The position numbers and the translations under genes are program-made. A stretch of 64,000 nucleotides of DNA, taken from an uncultured Schlesneria sp. Its GTDB lineage: Bacteria; Planctomycetota; Planctomycetia; Planctomycetales; Planctomycetaceae. The stretch is taken from the NCBI GenBank assembly GCA_903840265.1, contig CAIMFH010000132.1, positions 28,634 to 92,633 on the forward strand, in the 5' to 3' direction. Positions 45,637 to 53,971 of the stretch are shown here, one piece after another. The stretch's first letter is position 1; each line of letters starts with the position of its first letter. The notes under the pieces were generated by a model. It was not told the origin of the DNA. It saw nothing but the letters and a program-made list of their open reading frames with translations, and searched no databases.

Positions 45637-46365
45637 ATGGTCAAACAGGTTTCGATTCGTCTTGGCTTTGGCCGCGCTATCCGCATCGCCGCACTGGCTC
45701 TGGCTGGCATGCTAGTGACTGCAACACCGAGTTCCGCTCAGTTTGGCCGCGCTGGCAACTTCGAACAAACCGTGTTGGCACCCCGTTCCGTGCCATCATT
45801 TCCGCGCCCCAGCGCCGCCGAAGCCAGGATCTTGCAACGACTTTCCGAACCTGTATCCACGGATTGGACCGACACGACGTTGGAAGAGGCCCTGAACGAC
45901 CTTGAAGATCGGTTCGCCTTCCAAATCTGGATCGACAAGCAATCCTTGCAGGATGACGGCCTCGACACGGATGAAAAAATCACGCTGGAAATTGACGGCG
46001 TTTCATTGCGAACCTGCCTGAGGCTAATTCTGGAACCAGTGGGACTGGTCTATGTAGTCGAAGACGAAGTCATGAAGATCACTTCTCAGGTTGCGCACGG
46101 AACGAAAAAGACCACGCGGGTCTATCCAGTGGGCGATCTCTGCGAGACACCCGCAGAAGCAGAGGAGCTACTCGAAACAATCGAATGCGGTTTGGGGATC
46201 TCACGCCAAACGGGTGATGGCCATCGCTACGTCATCTCGTCGAAAATGAAGACACTAACGGTTCGCGATTCATACACGGTGCAAGAAAAAGTGCAGGAGC
46301 TGATCCTGGCTCTTCGCGATGCGCAAGCGGCAAACAATTCTGCTCCGCCAGCTGCGGCCCATTGA
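45637..46365 (+). CDS. Secreted STN-domain (secretin/TonB short N-terminal domain) protein
   Basis: 242 residues from ATG 45637; an upstream in-frame ATG at 45556 adds 27 residues lacking signal character. Signal peptide about 1-29 (IRIAALALAGMLVTATPSSAQ). Residues 60-150 (RLSEPVSTDWTDTTLEEALNDLEDRFAFQIWIDKQ, KITLEIDGVSLRTCLRLIL, LVYVVEDEVMKITS) form the small beta-alpha STN fold found at the start of secretins and TonB receptors. No secretin channel follows, so it is a stand-alone periplasmic protein. Paralogue of the next gene, 33 bp downstream; probably cotranscribed. Confidence 0.8.
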   Translation: MVKQVSIRLGFGRAIRIAALALAGMLVTATPSSAQFGRAGNFEQTVLAPRSVPSFPRPSAAEARILQRLSEPVSTDWTDTTLEEALNDLEDRFAFQIWIDKQSLQDDGLDTDEKITLEIDGVSLRTCLRLILEPVGLVYVVEDEVMKITSQVAHGTKKTTRVYPVGDLCETPAEAEELLETIECGLGISRQTGDGHRYVISSKMKTLTVRDSYTVQEKVQELILALRDAQAANNSAPPAAAH

Positions 46366-46398
46366 TCTAATTCCCAAGAGAAAGTTCAGGATCATCTC

Positions 46399-47430
46399 AT
46401 GTATATTGCGACAACTTACCTCAAGTCAAAAAGAGCATCGCGAACTTGGATCTGCGGACTGGCCGTGCTGCAGTGTCTCGCCGCCGTCTCTTCTTTGAAT
46501 GCTCAAGAGGGCGAGTTGGATCTGATCGGCAAAGTCGAGATCCACAATGTCAGGGCTGCCGCAGTCGACACACAGCAGGGGCCATCCGAGTTCCTGCCCA
46601 GACGATCGCCTAAAGAAGAAAAGATCTTGGCCGCCTTAAGTCGTCAGACCGAGGTCGCATTCCGAGACAACGATCTCACATCGGCGATTGAGCATCTCAA
46701 GGAGATGCATGACATCGACATCTGGATCGATGCCAGCCGATTGGATATCGACAACCTGAATGTCACGCTCGAAATTTCCGATGTTCCGTTGCGTTCCTGC
46801 TTGAACCTGATGCTCGAACCACTCGACCTGACCTACTTCATCGATGACGACACTCTCAAAGTCACCTCTCAAGAAATCGCCGCCGCCAAATTGATCACGC
46901 GCACCTATCCGGCTGGCGATCTATTTAGTTCACTGGAAGAAGCGACCGAACTGACAGTTGTGCTGGAAGCTGGATTGGGATTGCAACAGCAAGCCGGCAT
47001 CCCGAACCCGTTAGTTATCTCGATGAAATCGCGGGCCATCGTCTTGCGTCAATCGCATCAGATGCACGATCAGTTGCTGCGGCTACTTCGCACGCTGCGC
47101 GAATCGAATACCAATGAACGACTCACGCAGCTGACTCCAATCCCCAATGAGCTGGTTATCAGCATTGGGTATGAGCGAGATAGCCAAGGGGCAAAACTGA
47201 ACAAAGCACCAACGGTTTTCTACAACCGGCAGTACCGCCAGGTTGAAGAGGTGTCGCTCGTTGACGAGCATCGGCAGTTGGAGCTTCACGTTGGAAAGAA
47301 GGCCGCCCAGGACTCAATCGTGCGCATTCGTGCAGATCAAGACGTTCCACTGGCTCCGCTGCAGCAACTGATCGAAAAATGTAAAGCAGCAGGGTTCAAA
47401 AACATCGTCTTGAAATCAACAGACGACTAA
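46399..47430 (+). CDS. STN-domain protein with ExbD/TolR-like C-terminal domain
   Basis: 343 residues; AGGA precedes the ATG. Signal sequence about 1-35 (WICGLAVLQCLAAVSSLNAQ). STN-like fold at about 70-165 (LSRQTEVAFRDNDLTSAIEHLKEMHDIDIWID, VTLEISDVPLRSCLNLML, LTYFIDDDTLKVTS), homologous to the preceding gene. The last 90 residues (VEEVSLVDEHRQLELHVG, IVRIRADQDVPLAPLQQLIEKCKAAGFKNIVLKS) resemble the periplasmic domain of ExbD/TolR, but without the usual N-terminal membrane anchor. The combination suggests a periplasmic adaptor that meets an energised or secretion complex. No exbB, tonB or secretin gene is adjacent. Confidence 0.7.
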   Translation: MYIATTYLKSKRASRTWICGLAVLQCLAAVSSLNAQEGELDLIGKVEIHNVRAAAVDTQQGPSEFLPRRSPKEEKILAALSRQTEVAFRDNDLTSAIEHLKEMHDIDIWIDASRLDIDNLNVTLEISDVPLRSCLNLMLEPLDLTYFIDDDTLKVTSQEIAAAKLITRTYPAGDLFSSLEEATELTVVLEAGLGLQQQAGIPNPLVISMKSRAIVLRQSHQMHDQLLRLLRTLRESNTNERLTQLTPIPNELVISIGYERDSQGAKLNKAPTVFYNRQYRQVEEVSLVDEHRQLELHVGKKAAQDSIVRIRADQDVPLAPLQQLIEKCKAAGFKNIVLKSTDD

Positions 47431-47503
47431 TGACCTGAGTATTCTCCCCGCGCATGAAAAGCCCATTCTTGGGAAAGATCGTGACGGTTGCAGACCATCT
47501 GTT

Positions 47504-47800
47504 CTACGAAAGATCAAACAGGAAACAGGTCACCGGATCCGGCCCATTGAACAGCTTCCGGTCGACATAATTCGCTGGCCAAAACATTACATGGCGAAAG
47601 TGGTGGACGCTCATGTCATGCGTCTGGAAAACTCTCTCAACGCTGTCATAAAGCAGGCCATCGGAATTCATCTCTTTCAGTTCGCGGACGCTTCGATTGC
47701 GAAGTGTTACATACGTGGCCACATAGCACGCCAGCAGGCCAATCAGCACCCCTGCTGTCACGCAGCGGATTGCACGCAGAAGAGTTTGCCTGTCAAACAT
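47504..47800 (-). CDS. Small hypothetical membrane protein
   Basis: 98 residues from ATG 47800, preceded by AAAGGGG. One membrane helix near the N-terminus (AIRCVTAGVLIGLLACYVATYVTL), then a charged extracytoplasmic-looking segment (RSVRELKEMNSDGLLYDS, PANYVDRKLFNGPDP). I do not recognise a family. It converges on the STN/ExbD-like gene with a 73-bp spacer. Coding nature is supported by the good ribosome-binding site and amphipathic pattern. Confidence 0.6.
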   Translation of the reverse strand: MFDRQTLLRAIRCVTAGVLIGLLACYVATYVTLRNRSVRELKEMNSDGLLYDSVERVFQTHDMSVHHFRHVMFWPANYVDRKLFNGPDPVTCFLFDLS

Positions 47801-48023
47801 CGATCCCCTTTGACAAAACTGCGCTAAGACCTCTTTCGTTCCCATCGGCATCGATGAACGGGTTGGAGTTCAAATCCTCATTTTGACGATTTGAACGTTT
47901 TTTGTGAATCCAATCTCCATCGGCCAGCGAACACAGGCTTGAGCAGCTCAGACATCGATGTCCGTGAGATCAGAGATACTAACCCAGAAAGCGCCTGCCA
48001 AGGCGCACGAAAGAGAGTTCGCG

Positions 48024-48512
48024 ATGAAGTTGTTAGCCGTTCGTATGTTCAGCCTTGCCCTCGCTTTAGGGGCCGCAGCCCTGGTTCACGCAGCCGATGC
48101 ACCGAAGGACATCGTTGACACCGCTGTCGGAGCTGGAAATTTCAAGACGTTGACTGCTGCCCTGAAGGCCGCAGATCTGGTTGATACCCTGAAAGGCAAA
48201 GGTCCTTTCACCGTATTCGCCCCAACCGACGAAGCATTTGCTAAGCTACCCGAAGGAACTGTCGAATCACTGCTGAAGCCCGAGAACAAGAAGAAGCTCG
48301 TCAGCATCCTGACCTATCATGTCGTCTCAGGAAAGGTTCTCGCCAAAGACGTTGTTAAGCTCAGCGAAGCGAAAACGGTTCAAGGTTCGCCAGTGAAGAT
48401 CGTCGTCAAGGACGGCAAAGTCATGGTTGACAATGCCACCGTAACCAAGACCGACATCGAAGCCAGCAATGGCGTGATTCATGTCATCGACACGGTGATC
48501 ATGCCTAAGTAG
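48024..48512 (+). CDS. Secreted fasciclin (FAS1) domain protein
   Basis: 162 residues from ATG 48024 with GAGAG upstream; an earlier in-frame ATG at 47958 lacks support. Signal peptide about 1-24 ([18 protein letters not shown]). A single FAS1 domain: [48 protein letters not shown] (H1 box), [10 protein letters not shown], and the C-terminal H2 box [19 protein letters not shown]1 proteins act in adhesion at the cell surface. A perfect intrinsic terminator follows, then an ECF sigma factor and its RskA-like anti-sigma gene, whose mycobacterial counterparts control FAS1 proteins. Confidence 0.94.
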   Translation: MKLLAVRMFSLALALGAAALVHAADAPKDIVDTAVGAGNFKTLTAALKAADLVDTLKGKGPFTVFAPTDEAFAKLPEGTVESLLKPENKKKLVSILTYHVVSGKVLAKDVVKLSEAKTVQGSPVKIVVKDGKVMVDNATVTKTDIEASNGVIHVIDTVIMPK

Positions 48513-48536
48513 TCAAACGGGTCGAATCGAGAAGAC

Positions 48537-48569
48537 GTGAGGTCGGAACAGCCACCGACCTCACTTTTT
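48537..48569 (+). terminator. Intrinsic terminator of the FAS1 gene
   Basis: Perfect 10-bp stem GTGAGGTCGG (48537-48546) with CCGACCTCAC (48555-48564), 8-nt loop, then TTTTT. Confidence 0.92.
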
Positions 48570-48575
48570 GATTGA

Positions 48576-49154
48576 GTGGAGCTCCAATTGCCAGTGCCAT
48601 TGCTACCTCGTATCGCACTTGGAGATACTACGGCTGTCGATGAGTGCCTCGACCGTTATGGCGCACTTGTTTGGTCACTTGCTTCGCGCTTGTCACCGAC
48701 GAACGCCGACGCTGAAGACGCCGTCCAAGAGATTTTCATCCATCTGTGGCGAAATGCGAGTCGTTATCGCGACGACATGGGCGAAGAAGTCACGTTCGTC
48801 TCGACGATCGCCCGCAGAAAGTTAATCGACCGACTCCGAAAATTTCGTCGCGATCAGGCACATCAGTCCCCCGATGAATTGGACAGGGTGGAAGTCGGGA
48901 ATCCTGGGCTATCCGCGATTGATCACTCCGACGACAGTCGTCGCGCTGTCGCGTGCCTGGAGAAACTTCGCGAGAACGAACGACAGGCCATCGAACTCTC
49001 CGTTTACCATGGTCTGCCGCAAAGTCGCATCGCTGAGCAGACGGGAACCCCTTTAGGCACCGTTAAAACCCTGATCCGCCGAGGTTTGGTTCAACTTCGC
49101 AACTGTATGAAGATCGGAAGCCGCCTGCATGCCGAAGGGGGCGTGTCGGTATGA
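48576..49154 (+). CDS. ECF-type RNA polymerase sigma factor (SigK-like)
   Basis: 192 residues if started at GTG 48576; GTG 48594 is equally possible (MPLLPRIALGD, with GGAG twelve bases before) and would avoid crowding the terminator. Region 2: DRYGALVWSLASRLSPTNADAEDAVQEIFIHLWRNA; region 4: LRENERQAIELSVYHGLPQSRIAEQTGTPLGTVKTLIRRGLVQLR, a helix-turn-helix for the -35 element. It overlaps the anti-sigma gene by 4 bp (ATGA), the usual coupling for sigma/anti-sigma pairs. Likely directs its own operon and the FAS1 gene. Confidence 0.92.
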   Translation: MELQLPVPLLPRIALGDTTAVDECLDRYGALVWSLASRLSPTNADAEDAVQEIFIHLWRNASRYRDDMGEEVTFVSTIARRKLIDRLRKFRRDQAHQSPDELDRVEVGNPGLSAIDHSDDSRRAVACLEKLRENERQAIELSVYHGLPQSRIAEQTGTPLGTVKTLIRRGLVQLRNCMKIGSRLHAEGGVSV

Positions 49155-49936
49155 GTGACGGCACGCGTCAGAATCTAGACCGGTGGGAAGATCTTCACGT
49201 TGCGAGATTGCTGTTTGGCCTCTCGCCAGAAGAACAAGTCGAGTACGAGGCGCTGGCAAGAACAATGCCTGCAGAAACTGGCGATGAATTCGAACGATTG
49301 ATCGCGAAGATTGATGTCGCCTGGGCGGATTCAAAGGCGCTGCCACCACATCTTCGCGAATCGATCCGCGCCAAAGCCATCGCCGAGATCATGCAGGCTC
49401 GACAAAACACCTCGCCGCTATCGGATATCTCCAGACCACCGTCTCGACAGATGAATTTGCTCCCTTGGGCCATCGCTGCGGCGTGTCTGGTCGTTTCGTT
49501 CGTGACCCTCACCGCGAATCGGAACCCGCCCGTCGTCCCACAGGATTTCGCCGAGATGCGAGCGAACTTGCTTTCATCAGCCAAAGACCTGATCGAGTTG
49601 AAATGGGCCGACGGACCAACGCCAGTGGCCGGTGCGGAGGGAGACATTGTCTGGAGCCATGCGCTCCAGCAAGGTTACATGCGTTTCCACGGCCTGACCG
49701 TGAACGTACCCACGACCGAGCAATACCAGCTTTGGATCTTCGATAAGAATCAGAGCGAAAAGACACCCGTCGATGGTGGAGTCTTTGACATCACTTCCAC
49801 CGGTGACGTGATTGTTCCCATTCACTCCAAGCTTCACGTCGCCAATGCCTACCTATTCGCCGTGACGATCGAAAAGCCCGGCGGGGTCGTCGTGTCGTCT
49901 CGAGACCGTTTGCCATTGCTCGCTGCGGTCAAATGA
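49151..49936 (+). CDS. RskA-like anti-sigma factor
   Basis: 261 residues. An N-terminal cytoplasmic sigma-binding part (LHVARLLFGLSPEEQVEYEAL) without the HxxxCxxC zinc motif, a single membrane helix at about 99-117 (LLPWAIAAACLVVSFVTLT), and an extracytoplasmic RskA C-terminal-like domain (YMRFHGLTVNVPTTEQYQLWIFDKN, VDGGVFDITSTGDVIVPIHSK, AYLFAVTIEKPGGV). RskA holds SigK at the membrane in mycobacteria. Its start overlaps the sigma stop. Confidence 0.9.
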   Translation: MSDGTRQNLDRWEDLHVARLLFGLSPEEQVEYEALARTMPAETGDEFERLIAKIDVAWADSKALPPHLRESIRAKAIAEIMQARQNTSPLSDISRPPSRQMNLLPWAIAAACLVVSFVTLTANRNPPVVPQDFAEMRANLLSSAKDLIELKWADGPTPVAGAEGDIVWSHALQQGYMRFHGLTVNVPTTEQYQLWIFDKNQSEKTPVDGGVFDITSTGDVIVPIHSKLHVANAYLFAVTIEKPGGVVVSSRDRLPLLAAVK

Positions 49937-50029
49937 GCCTGGCGACGATTCGCTGCCGAATTTGATCATTTACAAGCAGGACCCCCGCCCAATCGAGCTC
50001 CGCAAACCCGTTGCGTGTCGAGCAGAATA

Positions 50030-50058
50030 TTGACAGGCTGACGCAGACCTCTTAGCTT
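50030..50058 (+). promoter_or_regulatory. Sigma70-type promoter with TTGACAGGCTG -35 region
   Basis: TTGACA at 50030-50035, 17-bp spacer, TAGCTT at 50053-50058, about 45 bp before the YhcH-family start. The -35 flank matches the one at 45526. Confidence 0.55.
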
Positions 50059-50102
50059 GCGTCGGTACGTCGCTTTGCCCGAACCTCGGAAGGGATTCCT
50101 GA

Positions 50103-50573
50103 ATGATCGTCGACAACATCGAGAACTACGCCAAGTACGCCAACTTGCCCGCACCCCTGTATCGCGCGATCGAGTACATCGGCAGCACCGACTTCAATCA
50201 CGTTGAGAGCGGTCAGTACGAACTGGACGGCAAGCAGATGGTCAGCATCGTCAATCGGTATCAGACCAAGACGATGGACAAGGCGGTATGGGAGTCACAT
50301 CGCAAGTACATCGACGTGCAGTTCGTCGCTGGCGGCCACGAACGCTTCGGGCTGATTTCTCTAGACAAAGCCCCCGCGGTCACCGCTCCTTATGACGAAA
50401 AGAAGGATGTCATCTTCTACGAACCGGGAACCGACACCTTCGATGCGCCCGCCGGAACGTTCATGATTTTCTACCCCGACGACATCCACGCACCGGGACT
50501 GGCGACTGGAGTTCCCCCGAAGCCGAAAGAGGTCGTGAAGGTCGTCGTCAAAGTCGCCGTCGATAGCATTTGA
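50103..50573 (+). CDS. YhcH/YjgK/YiaL family protein
   Basis: 156 residues; GGAAGGG lies upstream of the ATG. Conserved pattern WESHRKYIDVQFVAGGHERFG and FMIFYPDDIHAPGL contain the His and Glu/Asp residues that bind a metal in this cupin-like jelly-roll family. Relatives include the beta subunit of the evolved beta-galactosidase (EbgC), YiaL and YhcH, associated with sugar or sialic-acid metabolism. Cytoplasmic, single gene. No sugar genes adjoin it. Confidence 0.9.
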   Translation: MIVDNIENYAKYANLPAPLYRAIEYIGSTDFNHVESGQYELDGKQMVSIVNRYQTKTMDKAVWESHRKYIDVQFVAGGHERFGLISLDKAPAVTAPYDEKKDVIFYEPGTDTFDAPAGTFMIFYPDDIHAPGLATGVPPKPKEVVKVVVKVAVDSI

Positions 50574-50593
50574 TTGTCGCTCGGACCGCAAAC

Positions 50594-50620
50594 AAAAAGG
50601 ACGGCCATTTCAGGCCGTCC
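50594..50620 (-). terminator. Intrinsic terminator of sppA
   Basis: Perfect 8-bp stem GGACGGCC (50599-50606) with GGCCGTCC (50613-50620), 6-nt loop. On the minus strand it is followed by TTTTTG, so it terminates the gene ending at 50655. Confidence 0.85.
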
Positions 50621-50654
50621 TCAGTGACGCAAAGTTTAGCTCGGCCATCTCGAA

Positions 50655-51689
50655 TCACCTTGGCAAGGCAGGCATCCACGAGCACAGGTACATCGCGCGG
50701 GGCACGCTGGCTTCTACGACAATTCGCCAAGGGTCGACTGGTTGCTTGGCCTGCATGCTGCCCAGCAGTTGTTCGACCAGAGTCGTCTGCGACTGATAGC
50801 TGACGACGCGCGCCTTGGTCAGCCCCAGCTTGGTCTTCAATGCCGCCAATGCATCTTCTTCGTAGCCGATCTCGTCGACCAGTTTATTCGCTACGGCATC
50901 GTCCGCAGTATAGATCTGTCCCGTCGCCAGCACCTTCACAGCGTCGGCATCCAGATCCTTTCGATTCTCATCGATGACTTTGATAAACTTCTGAAAGGAC
51001 TGATCCAGGATATTGGCCCACAGCTTATGTTCGCCTTCGGTCAATGGACGAAACGGGCTGAGGGCATCTTTGAACTCACCCGTCTTTAGAGGTTCCGAGT
51101 GAATCCCAAACTTGTCTGCCAATTGGCTGACATCGTAGTGTGGGATGATGACCCCGATCGATCCGGTCCATGTGGTCGGCTCGGCATAAATGCGACCATC
51201 CACGCCGGCACCCATCGCGATGTAATATCCACCGGAAGCGGCCATGCGCTTCATCTGGACATAAATCGGCTTCCCTTTTTCTTCCAGCTTCTTCAATCGG
51301 TGATAGATCTCGTGACTGTCGGCCACCAACCCGCCAGGGCTGTCGACGACCAGCAGCACACCTTTGACCTTGTCATCCTTAATGACATGATCGATTTGCT
51401 TAATCAGCCGCTCCGTGAACGGCGGCATGATCGTCCCTTCGCAAGACAACACAGCGATCTTGTCGCTGGCAAATTCGTCTCCCGAATGGAAGCGCTCGTG
51501 CGGGGGTTCGGTAGTGGCGTAGTACTCGTAGTAAGCGCCATACAGCCCGATGTTAAACAGCACCGACAGGCCGAGCGCACCAAACAGCAGCCGAGCACCC
51601 CAGCTTCGCCAGATGCTTGAGGGCTGCACGATGATCGTCTGAGGACCGCCACCGTTGGCTGAGGATGTAAACGTCTTCGAATCGCTCAT
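50655..51689 (-). CDS. sppA: Signal peptide peptidase SppA, single-domain form
   Basis: 344 residues with an N-terminal membrane anchor (about 33-54, LLFGALGLSVLFNIGLYGAYY). Protease core: LLVVDSPGGLVADSHEIYHRL, catalytic Ser in MAASGGYYIAMGAG, TGSIGVI, and catalytic Lys in TGEFKDALSPFRPL. Such SppA36-type enzymes assemble into oligomeric serine/lysine proteases that degrade cleaved signal peptides in the membrane. C-terminal extension of about 50 residues (LTKARVVSYQSQTTLVEQLLG). An intrinsic terminator follows. Confidence 0.92.
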   Translation of the reverse strand: MSDSKTFTSSANGGGPQTIIVQPSSIWRSWGARLLFGALGLSVLFNIGLYGAYYEYYATTEPPHERFHSGDEFASDKIAVLSCEGTIMPPFTERLIKQIDHVIKDDKVKGVLLVVDSPGGLVADSHEIYHRLKKLEEKGKPIYVQMKRMAASGGYYIAMGAGVDGRIYAEPTTWTGSIGVIIPHYDVSQLADKFGIHSEPLKTGEFKDALSPFRPLTEGEHKLWANILDQSFQKFIKVIDENRKDLDADAVKVLATGQIYTADDAVANKLVDEIGYEEDALAALKTKLGLTKARVVSYQSQTTLVEQLLGSMQAKQPVDPWRIVVEASVPRAMYLCSWMPALPR

Positions 51690-52178
51690 GTCCAGATTTT
51701 CCCAACCGACAGGTATGAAAGCCGTGCCACATCAATCGCCCACGTCGCCATAGAGTCTGAGGCGGGACAGACAATCTCGCGCCTGCAAAATCCATATCTT
51801 CGTCACGGTCAGCGTAGTGTGACACATGACAAACGTCCAGCATCGGTGTCGCGCCGCTGGTTGACAACCGTCAGTCAGAAGAACGGCGTCCATTGATGTT
51901 AAGGTGCGAGGTCTAAGCGAAGTCTGTCCGAAATTCCGATCATTACGCCCGAGCGTTTGCTACCACCCGAATCTGTGGCACAGACGTCAGAACCGTCACA
52001 CCTCGAACAATTGTTGCGACGATGACATACGTAACCAATGGAGTCTGGTATCGACGGCAAGTTTCCCAGCAGGTGACAACTTACTGGTGAGGAATCGGCG
52101 GATTTCGCCGCTGCCCCTGCTGTCGATCAAGAGTGCTACAGGACGCGGTTGCGACCGGTCCCAGGGGAGGAATGCGCG
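51690..52178. other. Divergent 489-bp gap
   Basis: Lies between sppA (minus) and the 52179 gene (plus), so it should hold both promoters. TTGACA at about 51856-51861 has no good -10 partner. No repeat or RNA structure stood out, and ORFs here have no support. Confidence 0.45.
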
Positions 52179-53873
52179 ATGAATTTGCGAGGCAATAGCC
52201 GCCTGCGAGTACTATTGATGGGTGCTGTGGCTGCAGGAGTTTTCGGGCCACAATCGATTCAGGCAGGGCCATTCTCTGTCTGGAAGAAACCATCAGGAGC
52301 CGCAGCAAAGCAGCCGGCGCCGACCGTCCCGCCCGAATTGCTTTCCGCCCCCCCGATCGACGTTGTAGTCATTCAACCCGTCGTTCAAACCGTGACGCCC
52401 GCTGCGGCCACGACTGGAAATAAGTCGGAAGTGATGCGGCAGCTCGAACTGCTCTACGAAAAAGACGGGCGCGAGATGCCCGAACTGAACACGGACATCC
52501 GGCCCGTTCCGACGAACCCGACCGGAACTGCTCCGAATGGCACCGCGGCCACATCGGGGGCACCCGCGGCACCAGCGCTGCGAACACAGCAGCCCGCCGC
52601 ACAGCCTCAACAGCAATACCAACCTGCTCAAGCACCACGTCAGTCTGGTCAGCAGTACCTGCCGAATCCGCAGCAGCCACCTGCGGCACAACCTCCGCAA
52701 CAGGCTGCGACTCCACCCGATGCCAAGAAGTATCCAGTCGCCTCATTCTTCAAGAAGCTGGTCGCGGGAAACAAAGATCCCAAACCGACCAAGCCGTCCA
52801 CAGACTACCGACCAGACGTGGCACCAGTGCCGCCAATGATGTTGACTCAGCCGCAAACCCAACTGCAAGCTCAGGCCACGCCGCTGCGACCTGAATATCA
52901 GATTCTCGCAGGGTCCACCCCAGCCGGGGCTGTGGATGCGACTTTGCCTCGACTCGATGGTCAGGCAAGATCTCCGTTCATGGTCACGGTTCAGAACACG
53001 CCTGAAGCGCAACCGCGTTCGCTGAACGATCTGCCACCGGCTCCCGAGTCCGAATTCTTGCCGCCACTGCAATCCAACGAGTTGCCAGCGCTGTCGGGCG
53101 CGGCGGAATTGCCACAACTGAACGGAATTCCCACCGCCGCCCCCGCGGGCAATCCTCCTGTGGCAGCCATTCCTGCAGCCCCTGCCGCGGATGCCAGTCC
53201 GTTTTCGGACATGTCCGAAGCCGCTGCGGATGAGAAACTGGAGTTGAATCCGTTCACGGGACTCACGCTGAAGGAGGATGCTGGTTCGGCCAACGCTCCG
53301 AAAGTTCAGCCTCCAGCATCAGCGGACTCGTCCAAAGAAGATCCGTTTGCGGCCGAATTGAAGGAAATGGGAATCGTCCCGCCAGACGCTGCCCCGGCAA
53401 CTCTGACACCACCCGCTGCAGAGAAACCTGCTGATGCCGCGAAGCCACAAAAGATTGCTTCAGAAGCACCCTCCTTCGACGGAATTGAAGACCAGGCCAC
53501 CCGTGAAAAAATGAAGAAGATTCACGAGCGTGGCAGCATGAAGGGCCTGAAGGGATTCTGCCCCGTCACCCTGCGAGATCAGCGAGAACTGATCGATGCC
53601 AAGCCTGATTTCCACTCCACGTTCCGTGGTCAGAAATTCCACTTTGCGAGTGCCGAAGCCAAGCTGAAGTTTGACGACGAACCAGCACGCTACGCTCCGG
53701 CCGCCTATGGGGCTGACGTCGTCGCGTTGACTCGCGACAAGGATGTCGTCGAAGGAACCTTGGACTTCGCCGCCTGGTTCAAAGGCCGACTGTATATGTT
53801 TGGCAGCCAGGAAACGCACGATACCTTCGTGACGAACCCATCTCAATTTGCGACCCCCGTCGGGATTGAGTGA
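52179..53873 (+). CDS. Secreted Pro/Ala/Gln-rich protein with C-terminal YHS-like domains
   Basis: 564 residues from ATG 52179, preceded by GGGGAGG. Signal peptide about 1-28 (LLMGAVAAGVFGPQSIQAG). Residues 30-440 are low-complexity and rich in Pro, Ala, Gln and Thr, probably disordered. From about 455, KGLKGFCPVTLRDQRELIDAKP, FRGQKFHFASAEAKLKF and DEPARYAPAAYGADVV form a YHS-type module, and a second half-copy follows (GTLDFAAWFKGRLYMFGSQETHDTFVTNPSQF). YHS domains bind metal (often copper or mercury) through Cys; here one Cys is left. Likely periplasmic or wall-associated; the partner is unknown. Confidence 0.8.
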   Translation: MNLRGNSRLRVLLMGAVAAGVFGPQSIQAGPFSVWKKPSGAAAKQPAPTVPPELLSAPPIDVVVIQPVVQTVTPAAATTGNKSEVMRQLELLYEKDGREMPELNTDIRPVPTNPTGTAPNGTAATSGAPAAPALRTQQPAAQPQQQYQPAQAPRQSGQQYLPNPQQPPAAQPPQQAATPPDAKKYPVASFFKKLVAGNKDPKPTKPSTDYRPDVAPVPPMMLTQPQTQLQAQATPLRPEYQILAGSTPAGAVDATLPRLDGQARSPFMVTVQNTPEAQPRSLNDLPPAPESEFLPPLQSNELPALSGAAELPQLNGIPTAAPAGNPPVAAIPAAPAADASPFSDMSEAAADEKLELNPFTGLTLKEDAGSANAPKVQPPASADSSKEDPFAAELKEMGIVPPDAAPATLTPPAAEKPADAAKPQKIASEAPSFDGIEDQATREKMKKIHERGSMKGLKGFCPVTLRDQRELIDAKPDFHSTFRGQKFHFASAEAKLKFDDEPARYAPAAYGADVVALTRDKDVVEGTLDFAAWFKGRLYMFGSQETHDTFVTNPSQFATPVGIE

Positions 53874-53903
53874 CCTCGATCACGCAGGCGGATACAAAAC
53901 GAG

Positions 53904-53936
53904 AAGGGAGCAGTGCCAGCCACTGCTCCCTTTTCG
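53904..53936. terminator. Bidirectional terminator between convergent genes
   Basis: Perfect 12-bp stem (53904-53915 with 53921-53932), 5-nt loop. Followed by TTTTCGCTTT on the plus strand and by CTCGTTTTG on the minus strand, serving both the YHS-like gene and the DUF4013 gene. Confidence 0.85.
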
Positions 53937-53971
53937 CTTTCTGCTTACCGCCTCGAAATCACGACGACCTG

